Below are positions 40,924 through 49,968 of a stretch of DNA of 64,000 nt, piece by piece. A program made the position numbers and the translations under genes. The notes beneath the pieces are model-generated. The model was not told where the DNA came from and did not search any database. It was given only the letters and a program-made list of their open reading frames with translations. Numbering within the stretch: position 1 is the first letter of the stretch; each line of letters opens with the position of its first letter. Origin of the DNA: Methylophilus sp. 5 (GTDB lineage: Bacteria > Pseudomonadota > Gammaproteobacteria > Burkholderiales > Methylophilaceae); contig NZ_KI911560.1 in the NCBI RefSeq assembly GCF_000515275.1, forward strand, positions 2,654,024 through 2,718,023, read 5' to 3'.

Positions 40924-43011
40924 TTATTGCGCTCCGATTAAACTGGTGACACGAATGGATTTGTTATCTGGCAGCTCGTCATGTGATAACACTCTGAGAT
41001 GCGGGACGGTTCTTCTTAAAAATCTGGACAACGCCTGGCGTAGCGGGGCAGCCACCAGCAATACTGGCGTCAGGCCCATTTGCTCTTGCTGTCTGGCGGC
41101 GACTTCTGTCTGCTGTGACAATCTCTCGGCAATGCCGGGCTCAATCACGTTCTGGTTAGACTGGTTATTCTGCAAGGCTTGCAGCAACAGTCTTTCTAAT
41201 TGGCCATCCAGCGTCATGGCGGTGATTTCATTGCTGTAGGGGAACAAGTCTTGCACGATGGCGCGGCCTAACTTGATGCGCACCATAGAGGTCAGGTCAT
41301 TGGTGTCCTGCGTATATTGTGCATGGTCAGCCAGCGTTTCCAAAATAGAACGCATGTCACGAATATGCACGCCTTCATTCAACAGGTTTTGCAACACTTT
41401 TTGCAGGCTGGAGAGCGTAATCATTTTTGGCACGATTTCTTCAATCAACTTGCTGGATTCCTTACCGAGGTGATCCAGCAATTGCTGTACCTCTTGGCGG
41501 CCCAGCAGCTCGCCTGCATTCAGCGAAATAATATGGTTAAGGTGCGTGGCAATCACGGTGCCGGCGTCCACCACGGTATAGCCCAGGCCTTGCGCATATT
41601 CTTTACGGTCTGGCTCAATCCACACGGCAGGCAAGCCAAAGGCTGGGTCTGTGGTTTTGGCACCGTCTAGTTCGCCAGTGACCGCGCCCGGGTCAATCGC
41701 CAGCATCTGGCTGTAGTTAGATTCACCCGTTGCCATTTCGACGCCCTTCATCGTAATGCGATACGCATTCGGTTTCAGGGTCAGGTTGTCGCGAATATGT
41801 ACAGTCGGGGCCAAAAAGCCGATTTCTTGCGCAAACTTTTTGCGAATGCCTTTAATACGTTTGAGTAGTTCGCCGCCTTGGCCTTTATCTACCAGTGGAA
41901 TCAATCTATAGCCGACTTCGAGGCCAATGGTGTCAACAGGTAATACGTCATTCCAGGTGGCTTCTTCTGCTTCACTCGCTGGGGCCAGTTTGTCTTCTGG
42001 CTGTGGTTCAAGCACGGCTTGTTGTTTGGCTTTTTCCTGCTTTTGTTTCACGTTGTAAGCAATGCCACCCAGTAATGCGCCCAAGCCTAAAAAAGCCAGG
42101 TGTGGCATACCAGGAATCAAACCGATGCCGCCAATAATGCCTGCGGTCACCGATAGGACGCGTGGGTTTTCAAACAGTTGGCTAATCAGCTGGCCGCCAA
42201 TGTCTTCATTGTTGGCCACGCGTGAAACCACCACCCCGGCCGCGATTGAAATCACCAGCGAAGGGATCTGTGCCACCAGGCCGTCACCAATCGCCAGCAT
42301 GGTGTAGTTTTTCACCGCTTCATCAAAGGCTAAATCGTGCTGCACCATGCCCACAATCAGGCCGCCGACAATGTTAATGATGATAATTAAAATACCGGCA
42401 ATGGCGTCACCACGCACATATTTACTGGCACCGTCCATCGCGCCGTAAAACTCTGATTCCTGGCCAACTTCTTTACGGCGGCGACGGGCTTCATCTTCAC
42501 CAATCAGGCCAGCGTTCAAGTCGGCATCAATCGCCATTTGTTTACCTGGCATTGCGTCCAGGGTAAAACGGGCGCCCACTTCAGCAATACGGCCCGCACC
42601 TTTGGTGATGACGGTAAAGTTAATAATGGTGAGAATCACAAACACCACGATACCGACTGCGTAGTTGCCGCCGATCAAAAAGTGGCCAAAGGCTTCAATC
42701 ACTTTACCGGCGGCATCCGGGCCGGCATGGCCCTCTGTTAATACCACTCGGGTCGATGCCACGTTGAGCGCCAGGCGCAGCATGGTGGTCATCAGCAATA
42801 CGGTAGGAAAAGCAATAAAGTCCAGTGGCTTGGTGGTTTGCAGGCCTATCATCAAGACCAGAATAGACAGTGCAATATTAAAGGTGAAGAACACATCGAG
42901 CATGATGGCCGGTAACGGCAGGATCATCATCGCCAGCAGCAAAACAATAATGAGTGGCGCGGCGATTGCTCGTCCGTCCATTTTCCCCATCCATTGTTGC
43001 CAATTGTTCAT
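40924..43011 (-). CDS. flhA: Flagellar type III export protein FlhA
   Basis: Membrane gate and cytoplasmic ring of the flagellar export apparatus. 695 residues. N-terminal half has about eight membrane helices, including the conserved cytoplasmic FHIPEP-region loop with GKQMAIDADLNAG. The C-terminal half is the soluble chaperone/substrate docking domain. Starts 21 bases after the flhB stop. Confidence 0.95.
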   Translation of the reverse strand: MNNWQQWMGKMDGRAIAAPLIIVLLLAMMILPLPAIMLDVFFTFNIALSILVLMIGLQTTKPLDFIAFPTVLLMTTMLRLALNVASTRVVLTEGHAGPDAAGKVIEAFGHFLIGGNYAVGIVVFVILTIINFTVITKGAGRIAEVGARFTLDAMPGKQMAIDADLNAGLIGEDEARRRRKEVGQESEFYGAMDGASKYVRGDAIAGILIIIINIVGGLIVGMVQHDLAFDEAVKNYTMLAIGDGLVAQIPSLVISIAAGVVVSRVANNEDIGGQLISQLFENPRVLSVTAGIIGGIGLIPGMPHLAFLGLGALLGGIAYNVKQKQEKAKQQAVLEPQPEDKLAPASEAEEATWNDVLPVDTIGLEVGYRLIPLVDKGQGGELLKRIKGIRKKFAQEIGFLAPTVHIRDNLTLKPNAYRITMKGVEMATGESNYSQMLAIDPGAVTGELDGAKTTDPAFGLPAVWIEPDRKEYAQGLGYTVVDAGTVIATHLNHIISLNAGELLGRQEVQQLLDHLGKESSKLIEEIVPKMITLSSLQKVLQNLLNEGVHIRDMRSILETLADHAQYTQDTNDLTSMVRIKLGRAIVQDLFPYSNEITAMTLDGQLERLLLQALQNNQSNQNVIEPGIAERLSQQTEVAARQQEQMGLTPVLLVAAPLRQALSRFLRRTVPHLRVLSHDELPDNKSIRVTSLIGAQ

Positions 43012-43032
43012 CTTAAGCTCCTAAAACTGCAA

Positions 43033-44205
43033 TTATTCGATCGCTGCCGCGTTTGCTGGCGCAGCAGTCAGTGCATGTGGATCCAGCGCATCTGGCACGG
43101 GCACATTGGCTGGCATCACCGGGCGCACGCCACCATGCTGTTTAAACACACGTAGCTGGAACACATAAGCCAGAATTTCAGCCACGGCGGCATAAAGTGT
43201 TTGCGGAATTTCATGCTCAAGTTCTGCATGTGCATATAAGGCACGGGCCAGTTTGGGTGACTCCAGTGTCATCACTTCATGTTCCGCTGCAATTTCTCTA
43301 ATTTTTAGCGCAATCACATCTGCACCTTTAGCCACCACAATCGGTGCGCCGTTTTCACCTTCTTTATAACGTATCGCCACCGCATAGTGGGTTGGGTTAG
43401 TGATCACCACATCTGCCTGCGGTACGTTACTCATCATTCTTCTACGCGCCATCTCACGTTGTTGCTGGCGGATACGGCCTTTAATCTCAGGGCTACCTTC
43501 AGACTCTTTGGCTTCGTCTTTTAGCTCCTGTTTGGTCATTTTGTGTTTTTGCGCATATTGATAAAGCTGGTAGGGCACATCAATCACCGCAATTAACACC
43601 AGGGCAGATGCAATGGTCAGAAAACCGGTCACCATATAATCGCTGATGGTGCTGATGCCGGTTTCCAGTGGCATCTGCGACAAGCTCAGCATTGGCTGCA
43701 AATCTTTTTTCACAATGGTGTAGCCCACCGAGGCCACCAAAATTGTTTTGGCCACTGACTTGAGTAGTTCTACCAATGAGTTCTTGGAGAACATGTTGGC
43801 CAGGCCCTTCATTGGGTTGAGCTTGCCAAAGTTAGGCACCAATGATTTTTGTGATACGACCCAGCCACCGACCAGAATCGGCGAGGCGACGGCCACTGAC
43901 ACAATAATCACCGCCAGCGGCAAAAATCCCCATAACGCCTGCTCGACCACTTTCATCGTATGCACAATCAGCAACTGCGGCTCAAATGCCATCGCGTGGT
44001 CTATGCTCAAGCCTTGTCTTAATACATTCTTCATGGCTTCGCCCATTGGGCGGCTTAGCATCATGATCGCCATGCCAGTGGTAAACAGCACCGCACACGC
44101 AGCCAGTTCGCGTGAGCGCGGAACATCGCCGTCTTCGCGTGCCTTCTCCAATCGCTTGGGGGACGCGTCCTCGGTTTTTTCCATATCGCTGTCTTCAGCT
44201 GCCAT
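43033..44205 (-). CDS. flhB: Flagellar type III export specificity switch FlhB
   Basis: Membrane component of the export gate that switches from rod/hook to filament substrates after autocleavage. 390 residues. Charged N-terminus (EKTEDASPKRLEKARE), four membrane helices, and the cytoplasmic domain with the autocleavage motif NPTH at residues 270-273, followed by KGADVIALKIREIA. The C-terminus is extended by an Ala/Pro-rich tail. First gene of the flhB-flhA-flhF-flhG-fliA-motC-motD run. Confidence 0.95.
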   Translation of the reverse strand: MAAEDSDMEKTEDASPKRLEKAREDGDVPRSRELAACAVLFTTGMAIMMLSRPMGEAMKNVLRQGLSIDHAMAFEPQLLIVHTMKVVEQALWGFLPLAVIIVSVAVASPILVGGWVVSQKSLVPNFGKLNPMKGLANMFSKNSLVELLKSVAKTILVASVGYTIVKKDLQPMLSLSQMPLETGISTISDYMVTGFLTIASALVLIAVIDVPYQLYQYAQKHKMTKQELKDEAKESEGSPEIKGRIRQQQREMARRRMMSNVPQADVVITNPTHYAVAIRYKEGENGAPIVVAKGADVIALKIREIAAEHEVMTLESPKLARALYAHAELEHEIPQTLYAAVAEILAYVFQLRVFKQHGGVRPVMPANVPVPDALDPHALTAAPANAAAIE

Positions 44206-44817
44206 GTCCTAAACTCTCTCGTTTGCCGGATACAACACACACGTTGTATTTCTTGTGAGTGATTATTGGCTAGAAAAAGGCTTTTTTATAGTTGGAATAA
44301 AAGGGCTTATTGACCGCTTTCTATCAGTTGCGGCTTGTTGCTTGTTAAGAAGTGCAAAACTAAAAATTATTTATTTATATAAAACAAATACTTAATTAAA
44401 TAATTAACTTTTTTTGAGCAGGCGACCTAAAGTTTTAGTTTGTGCTGTCGTTAACCGGGATAGCACAAATAGTTTTTATGAAGGCCTTAAACGCAGACTA
44501 AACACGCAAAAAACAGTTGTTTACGGAATACAACAAGAAAACTTTAATTATTTATTGAATTGGATTGATAGCAATGCTGCCAACATAGACTTGAAATTGT
44601 TGTGATGTAACATAAAATTTACGCCATAAGTTATTGATATTTATAGAAATGGTGATTGCCACGTAGGGGTTTGTAAGACAAACACCTACGTGGCTGTTTT
44701 CGTCTGTCTTACAAAAGAAACCGACAAACCCTGATTGTTGCTATTCATGATTACGCGCAAAGTACGCCTAACGCTCAGGCGGACTTAAATTAACGCTAAA
44801 AAAACGGAGAAAAGATC
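44206..44817. promoter_or_regulatory. Divergent control region between flhB and flhDC
   Basis: 612 bases without a convincing gene. Near flhB lies ATACAAC/GTTGTAT (44230-44249), a 7-bp inverted repeat. The 44370-44410 stretch is very AT-rich. The strongest feature is the pair of overlapping hairpins at 44659-44715, given separately. A small hairpin CGCCT/AGGCG lies near 44765. Promoter hexamers for either direction could not be fixed. Confidence 0.5.
44659..44715 (+). promoter_or_regulatory. Overlapping, mutually exclusive hairpins upstream of flhDC
   Basis: Hairpin A: arms 44659-44674 and 44678-44693, 16 pairs with a single mismatch and a 3-base loop. Hairpin B: TTTGTAAGACA (44670-44680) with TGTCTTACAAA (44705-44715), a perfect 11-bp stem. 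They share bases 44670-44680, so they cannot form together. The arrangement resembles a switchable leader or a compound operator about 100 bases before flhD. Confidence 0.55.
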
Positions 44818-45138
44818 ATGAACATGCAAAACGATTTACTCGCTGAAATCAAGGATGCCAATCTGAACTATCTGATGTTGGCACAACAACTGATCCGCGC
44901 TGACAAAGCCACTGCCATTTTTCGCCTTGGTATTAATAAGGAAATCGCAGATTTGCTGGAAAGCCTGACCAACCTGCAGTTACTCAAACTCTGTAATACC
45001 AATATGTTGCTGACTCGCTTCCGTTTTGATGACAGCGAAATCCTCGGCATGTTGACCAGCTACTCCAAAGATCCGGCCCAAGCGCATCTGCATACTGCAG
45101 TATTGATGTCTGCCCAGGCTGCAGAGTCAACAATCTAG
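44818..45138 (+). CDS. flhD: Flagellar transcriptional master regulator FlhD
   Basis: Subunit of the FlhD4C2 activator that turns on the class II flagellar genes. 106 residues. All-helical, with the family segments NLNYLMLAQQLIRADKATAIFRLGI and TRFRFDDSEILGMLT. Ribosome binding site GGAG 9 bases before the ATG. flhC follows after 41 bases. Confidence 0.95.
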   Translation: MNMQNDLLAEIKDANLNYLMLAQQLIRADKATAIFRLGINKEIADLLESLTNLQLLKLCNTNMLLTRFRFDDSEILGMLTSYSKDPAQAHLHTAVLMSAQAAESTI

Positions 45139-45179
45139 ACATTTCCATCTGGCGATAAAAAAGAGAAAAGAGGGTTATC

Positions 45180-45746
45180 ATGCAAAAGAAGAGTGTAGTT
45201 AACGAAGCAGAACAAATTCAACTGGCAATGAAAATGATTGAGCTGGGCGCACGCCTGCAATTGCTAGAGTCTCAAACTACTTTGTCACGTGAGCGTTTGA
45301 TCAAGCTGTACAAAGAGATGAAAGGGGTTTCTCCACCCAAAGGCATGTTGCCATTCTCAACCGACTGGTTTTTGACCTGGCAGCCAAACATTCACTCCTC
45401 TATTTTCTACAATATCTATCGCTTTATGGTGGATTATGCTGGCGTAGACGGTATTCAGGCCATTATCAAAGCCTATACGCTCTACATGCAGCAAGTACAA
45501 CACCCGGATGCTGCACAACAAGATGATCCAGTCTTGTCACTGACACGCGCCTGGACACTGGTTCGTTTTATTGAAAGCAAAATGCTGACAACGAAAGTCT
45601 GTCATTGCTGCGGCGGCCAATACATCGTGAACAGCTACGATTTAAACCAAAACTATGTGTGCAACCTGTGCCACGTGCCTTCACGTGCCGGTAAAACCAA
45701 AAAAGCCAAAGAACTCAGCTACAAACTGGTGTCGATGACAGCTTAA
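45180..45746 (+). CDS. flhC: Flagellar transcriptional master regulator FlhC
   Basis: Partner of FlhD and the DNA-binding subunit. 188 residues. The four zinc-binding cysteines sit in the C-terminal part (CHCCGGQ at 141-146 and CNLC at 161-164), followed by PSRAG. Co-transcribed with flhD. Confidence 0.95.
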   Translation: MQKKSVVNEAEQIQLAMKMIELGARLQLLESQTTLSRERLIKLYKEMKGVSPPKGMLPFSTDWFLTWQPNIHSSIFYNIYRFMVDYAGVDGIQAIIKAYTLYMQQVQHPDAAQQDDPVLSLTRAWTLVRFIESKMLTTKVCHCCGGQYIVNSYDLNQNYVCNLCHVPSRAGKTKKAKELSYKLVSMTA

Positions 45747-45795
45747 CTGGTTGCAAGCAGGGGATGATGATCACCTGTGAGATGAAGGATTTAGC

Positions 45796-46647
45796 ATGCA
45801 CTCTATAAAATTGCCGGCAGAGGCGTTACCATCGCAAGCATGGATGCAGCGTCTCTTGCCCAAACGATTATGGTGTCAGGCATTGCTGATCCAGTGTGTG
45901 AGTATACTGTTGATGACGAGCCTGGCGTCTGGCGTGATCAACAGTGTATTTGCGTTTGAACTGAGTCGTTTAGGCGTTGCGTTCGACTCTATATGGTTCT
46001 GGTTATTGCCGCATATATGCGTGGTGAGTGTGCTGGCAAAAGCCGTGCGCATGCCGGTCTGGTGGCGCTGGATCCACCTTATATTTCCACTCGCGGTTGT
46101 GTTCATGCAGCAAGTTGCCTTGCCTGCCAGTGTTTACTTTGCAGGCTTTGTCATTACGCTGGCCCTTTACTGGTCAGTGCACAATACGCGCGTCCCGTTT
46201 TATCCATCTTTTCCTGCCACCTGGCGTGCTTTGCAGCGCATCCTTGAACAACATGCCGGTGACCAGTCGCTCAAAGTGCTGGATATTGGCAGCGGCATTG
46301 GCGATATTGCCATGTTTTTAGCTAAACAGCGTATTCATGACGACGTGTCCGGTATCGAAATTGCACCCTTGCCGTGGGCGGTGAGCGCCGTGCGCGCGGT
46401 GTTTTCCGGCACCAGTGTCAAATTTACCCTGGGTGATTATCGTGGTATTGATTTTGCCAGTTTAGACGTGATCTTTGCTTATCTGTCGCCTGCCGTCATG
46501 CCCGATGTCTGGCAAAAAGTGCAACAGGAAATGCGGCCAGGCAGCTTGTTCGTCACCTCCGAGTTTCCGGTGCCAGACAGTCATGCCGACCATATTGTGT
46601 TTCCGAGCGCCCATTCGCCTGCTTTATACGTCTACCTCAAAAAATAG
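45796..46647 (+). CDS. Membrane-anchored class I SAM-dependent methyltransferase
   Basis: 283 residues. The N-terminal half has about four hydrophobic segments (about 29-50, 65-82, 90-108, 111-126), followed by a methyltransferase domain with the SAM motif LDIGSGIGD (about residue 163) and a post-I acidic residue in SGIEIAPL. It sits 49 bases downstream of flhC and may be expressed with flhDC. Methylation of a motility component or a small molecule at the membrane is conceivable, but the substrate is unknown. Confidence 0.8.
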   Translation: MHSIKLPAEALPSQAWMQRLLPKRLWCQALLIQCVSILLMTSLASGVINSVFAFELSRLGVAFDSIWFWLLPHICVVSVLAKAVRMPVWWRWIHLIFPLAVVFMQQVALPASVYFAGFVITLALYWSVHNTRVPFYPSFPATWRALQRILEQHAGDQSLKVLDIGSGIGDIAMFLAKQRIHDDVSGIEIAPLPWAVSAVRAVFSGTSVKFTLGDYRGIDFASLDVIFAYLSPAVMPDVWQKVQQEMRPGSLFVTSEFPVPDSHADHIVFPSAHSPALYVYLKK

Positions 46648-46840
46648 TTTAATTAAACTTTACATCGCGGGTGATGTACATGCACCACGCATTTCTGTTT
46701 TGATATCAACACCGTCCTGTCATGTGAGATGGCAAGCCTGACGCTTTGCGCTGATGCCAGGTATGGCCTGCCACGCAAAAAACTGTTCATAAATACAAAG
46801 AACAGCCGATATAACCATGTAACGTTGGTTTGTGGGAGAG

Positions 46841-48952
46841 ATGCAATTGGCAGATTCGCAGCAAAAACCGGTAGCGACATCCTTTTTTTCCGCCTTGCTT
46901 GATTCGGTCAGCCAGGCCATTGTGGCGGAGTCTGTGGACGGTATCATCCTTTACTGTAATCCTGCTGCAGAAGCCGTACTCGGCTACGCTGCTGCAGACA
47001 TGGTGGGCTTGCCTTTCAGCAGAATATTGCCTGACCCTGAACTCAATACACAAAAAATATTGCTGGCAAAACAAGGCCAGGGGCCGTTACCAAACAATTA
47101 CCAAACGCTGTGTTGCAGCAGCCATAACCCAGCGCTGGACGTCATGCTGACTGTGACGCCGATGCTGAGCCAAGACGGCATCCTGATTGGATTTTCATCT
47201 GAAATTCAGGTTGTTGAGTCAGCGGGGGCGCGGCAGCATGCGCTGAATGAACTCACCAAATATAAGCAAAATCTGGCCGCCATTGTAGAGTCCTCGGATG
47301 ACGCGATTATCAGCAAAACGCTGGAAGGGATCGTGACCAGCTGGAACAAGGCGGCTGAGAAGATTTTCGGCTACACGGCAGAGGAAATGGTGGGGCAACC
47401 CATGCTGAAAATCTTTCCGCCTGATCGCACAGAAGAAGAAACGCATATTTTAAGTAAACTCAAGTCCGGCGAAAAAGTCGATCATTTTCAAACCATCCGT
47501 TTACATAAATCCGGGCGACAGATACATATCTCAGTGACGGTTTCGCCCATTTACAATGCAGAAGGCCAGATTATTGGCGCTTCTAAAATCGCCAAAGATA
47601 TTACCGAAAAGCTTAACACTGAAAAACTGGTCTGGCGGCAGGCCAATTATGATGCATTGACGAATTTGCCGAATCGACGCTTGCTGATGGACAGGTTAGG
47701 CATGGAGGTCACTAAAGCACATCGTGAAATGCATGGCCTGACCATCATGTTTATTGACCTGGACCATTTTAAAGAGGTCAATGATTCACTGGGCCACAAT
47801 ATCGGTGATGAGTTACTGCAAAAGGTGAGTCATCGGATCCGCGACTGTTTCAGGCAGTCCGATATGCTGGCACGCTTTGGTGGCGACGAGTTTGTTGCGC
47901 TCATGCCTTGCCTGAGTCAACGCAAAGACATAGACACCGTTTGCTCAAAACTGCTTAAAGTGTTGAGTGACCCATTTATGCTGGAAGACGCCAATACGGT
48001 ATATGTATCGGCCAGTATTGGCATTGCGGTGTATCCGATGGACGGCGAGTCAGACCAGGAGCTGATTAAACACGCCGACCAGGCCATGTATGAGGCGAAG
48101 CGAAAGGGCAGAAACCAGGCCAAATACTTTATTCCGGCCATGCAGACTTCGCTGGATAAACATCATCAGCTCGGTGTGGATTTACGCTTTGCCTTGCAAA
48201 ACAATGAGTTCTTCCTCAGCTATCAGCCGATTGTCGATTTAAGCAATGACCAGATTGTCAAAGCCGAGGCATTAATCCGCTGGAACCATCCGATGCTGGG
48301 CGTGCTTGCACCGATGGAGTTTATCCCGATTGCCGAGGAAACCGGCATCATACACTCCTTAGGTGACTGGGTATTCAGGACGGCGGTCAGGCAGCTTAAA
48401 CGCTGGCAGGAAGACTTTAGCTTGCCCTTGCAGTTAAGCATTAATAAATCGCCGGTGCAATTTAATATGGGTAACGATGTTCCGCAGCATTGGCAATCTT
48501 TTTTGCAGGAGGTGGGTTTGTCTGGCGAGCATTTAATTGTCGAAATTACTGAGTCGACCATGATGACGCTGCAGGAGTCTACACAAAACAAGCTATTGAG
48601 CTTTGCAGAGGCGGGTATTCAGGTCGCGATTGATGACTTTGGCACCGGCTATTCTTCATTGGCCTATTTAAACAAGTTTGATATTGACTACATCAAGATT
48701 GATAAAGCCTTTGTGCAGGACATGAAAAAAGACTGCCAAAGCTTTCATCTGTGCGAGGCCTTGGTGGTGATGGCGCACAAGCTAGGCTTGAAAGTCGTGG
48801 CAGAAGGCGTTGAAACACAGGAGCAGCACTTGCTGTTACGTGGCATGCAATGCGACTATGGCCAGGGTTACTATTATTCAAAACCCTTAACGCATGAGGT
48901 CTTTGAGCAGCTCCTGCAAAGCCAATGCCAGGCGAGTTTGTCGCTCGTCTAG
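46841..48952 (+). CDS. PAS-PAS-GGDEF-EAL c-di-GMP signalling protein
   Basis: About 703 residues, no membrane segment. Two PAS domains (about 10-120 and 135-255), GGDEF (about 270-430) with intact FGGDEF and an upstream RxxD inhibition site (RQSD five residues before), and an EAL domain (about 445-695) with intact EAL (KAEALIRW) and DDFGTGYSS. Both activities look possible, and the I-site suggests feedback inhibition of synthesis. The start is uncertain: GTG at 46832, ATG at 46841 (used here) or TTG at 46847, which has the best spacing from the GGGAG. Position between flhDC and motAB suggests control of swimming by c-di-GMP. Confidence 0.92.
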   Translation: MQLADSQQKPVATSFFSALLDSVSQAIVAESVDGIILYCNPAAEAVLGYAAADMVGLPFSRILPDPELNTQKILLAKQGQGPLPNNYQTLCCSSHNPALDVMLTVTPMLSQDGILIGFSSEIQVVESAGARQHALNELTKYKQNLAAIVESSDDAIISKTLEGIVTSWNKAAEKIFGYTAEEMVGQPMLKIFPPDRTEEETHILSKLKSGEKVDHFQTIRLHKSGRQIHISVTVSPIYNAEGQIIGASKIAKDITEKLNTEKLVWRQANYDALTNLPNRRLLMDRLGMEVTKAHREMHGLTIMFIDLDHFKEVNDSLGHNIGDELLQKVSHRIRDCFRQSDMLARFGGDEFVALMPCLSQRKDIDTVCSKLLKVLSDPFMLEDANTVYVSASIGIAVYPMDGESDQELIKHADQAMYEAKRKGRNQAKYFIPAMQTSLDKHHQLGVDLRFALQNNEFFLSYQPIVDLSNDQIVKAEALIRWNHPMLGVLAPMEFIPIAEETGIIHSLGDWVFRTAVRQLKRWQEDFSLPLQLSINKSPVQFNMGNDVPQHWQSFLQEVGLSGEHLIVEITESTMMTLQESTQNKLLSFAEAGIQVAIDDFGTGYSSLAYLNKFDIDYIKIDKAFVQDMKKDCQSFHLCEALVVMAHKLGLKVVAEGVETQEQHLLLRGMQCDYGQGYYYSKPLTHEVFEQLLQSQCQASLSLV

Positions 48953-49082
48953 TCGTTTCCATCCTGCCGCACCAACGCTACCAGTGCGATTTAACTGGCT
49001 AAATCCCTTTTATTTAAAAAAATGAATCGGTGCGTGCATTGTTATGCTTTCCACAGTTAACTGCTAAAAGTGGAGTCAAAGC

Positions 49083-49943
49083 ATGTTTGTCATCATTGGG
49101 TATGTCGTTGTTTGTGGCATGGTGTTTGGGGGGTACGCGCTGGCTGGCGGCCATTTGGGTGCGCTATGGCAGCCGCTTGAAGTCATGATGATCTTCGGCG
49201 GCGCATTCGGTGCCTTTATCGTCGGCAACGACACCAAGGCGATCAAAGCCACCATGAAGGCCGTCCCAACATTGTTTAAAGGCTCTAAATACAACAAGCA
49301 GTTGTATATGGACCTCTTGGCATTGTTGTTTGAAATCCTGACCAAAATTCGTAAAGATGGCCTGATGTCGATTGAAAAAGACATTGAAGACCCTGAGGCT
49401 AGTGCTTTGTTTACTAAATATCCTTCTATTGTGCATGACCACCATCTGGTCGAGTTTATTTGTGATTATTTGCGCCTGATGGTGTCCGGCAATATGGATG
49501 CTTTCCAGGTGGAAAACCTGATGGATAACGAGCTGGAAACCCACCATATGGAGGGCCATGTGCCTGCCCATTGTATTGCCAAGTTAGGCGATGGTTTGCC
49601 TGCGTTTGGTATTGTGGCTGCGGTGATGGGGGTGGTGCACACCATGGAAAACGTAGCGCTGCCGCCGGCTGAGCTGGGCATTTTGATTGCACACGCGCTG
49701 GTGGGGACCTTTTTGGGTATTTTGCTCGCTTACGGTTTTGTTGGCCCGTTGTCCGGTTTGCTGGAACAAAAGCTGGAAGAATCCAGCAAGAGTTTTCAGA
49801 CCGTGAAAGTGGTGTTGCTGGCCAGCCTGAATGGCTACGCGCCGCCGATTGCGGTGGAGTTTGGCCGCAAGGTGCTGTATTCGACCGAGCGCCCTGGCTT
49901 TACTGAGCTGGAAGAGCACGTCAAGCAGGCTAAATCCAAGTAA
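49083..49943 (+). CDS. motA: Flagellar motor stator protein MotA
   Basis: Ion-conducting stator subunit of the flagellar motor. 286 residues, four membrane helices with the large cytoplasmic loop between helices 2 and 3 and the conserved prolines in the C-terminal part (GDGLPAFGIVAAVMGVVHTM and HALVGTFLGILLAYGF). Preceded by GGAG. motB begins 25 bases later. Confidence 0.95.
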   Translation: MFVIIGYVVVCGMVFGGYALAGGHLGALWQPLEVMMIFGGAFGAFIVGNDTKAIKATMKAVPTLFKGSKYNKQLYMDLLALLFEILTKIRKDGLMSIEKDIEDPEASALFTKYPSIVHDHHLVEFICDYLRLMVSGNMDAFQVENLMDNELETHHMEGHVPAHCIAKLGDGLPAFGIVAAVMGVVHTMENVALPPAELGILIAHALVGTFLGILLAYGFVGPLSGLLEQKLEESSKSFQTVKVVLLASLNGYAPPIAVEFGRKVLYSTERPGFTELEEHVKQAKSK

Positions 49944-49968
49944 ATATTAAGACCGCCGGGAGAGCGTC

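Noticed and set aside
44414..44605. A 63-codon open frame between flhB and flhD
   Set aside because: Starts at TTG, has no ribosome binding site, composition is unlike neighbouring proteins, and it lies in AT-rich control DNA.
48953..49082. Sigma-28 (FliA) promoter before motA, and similarly before cheZ and the receptors
   Set aside because: TAAA-like -35 elements occur but no GCCGATAA-type -10 at the right distance; FliA control is likely by function but not shown by these bases.
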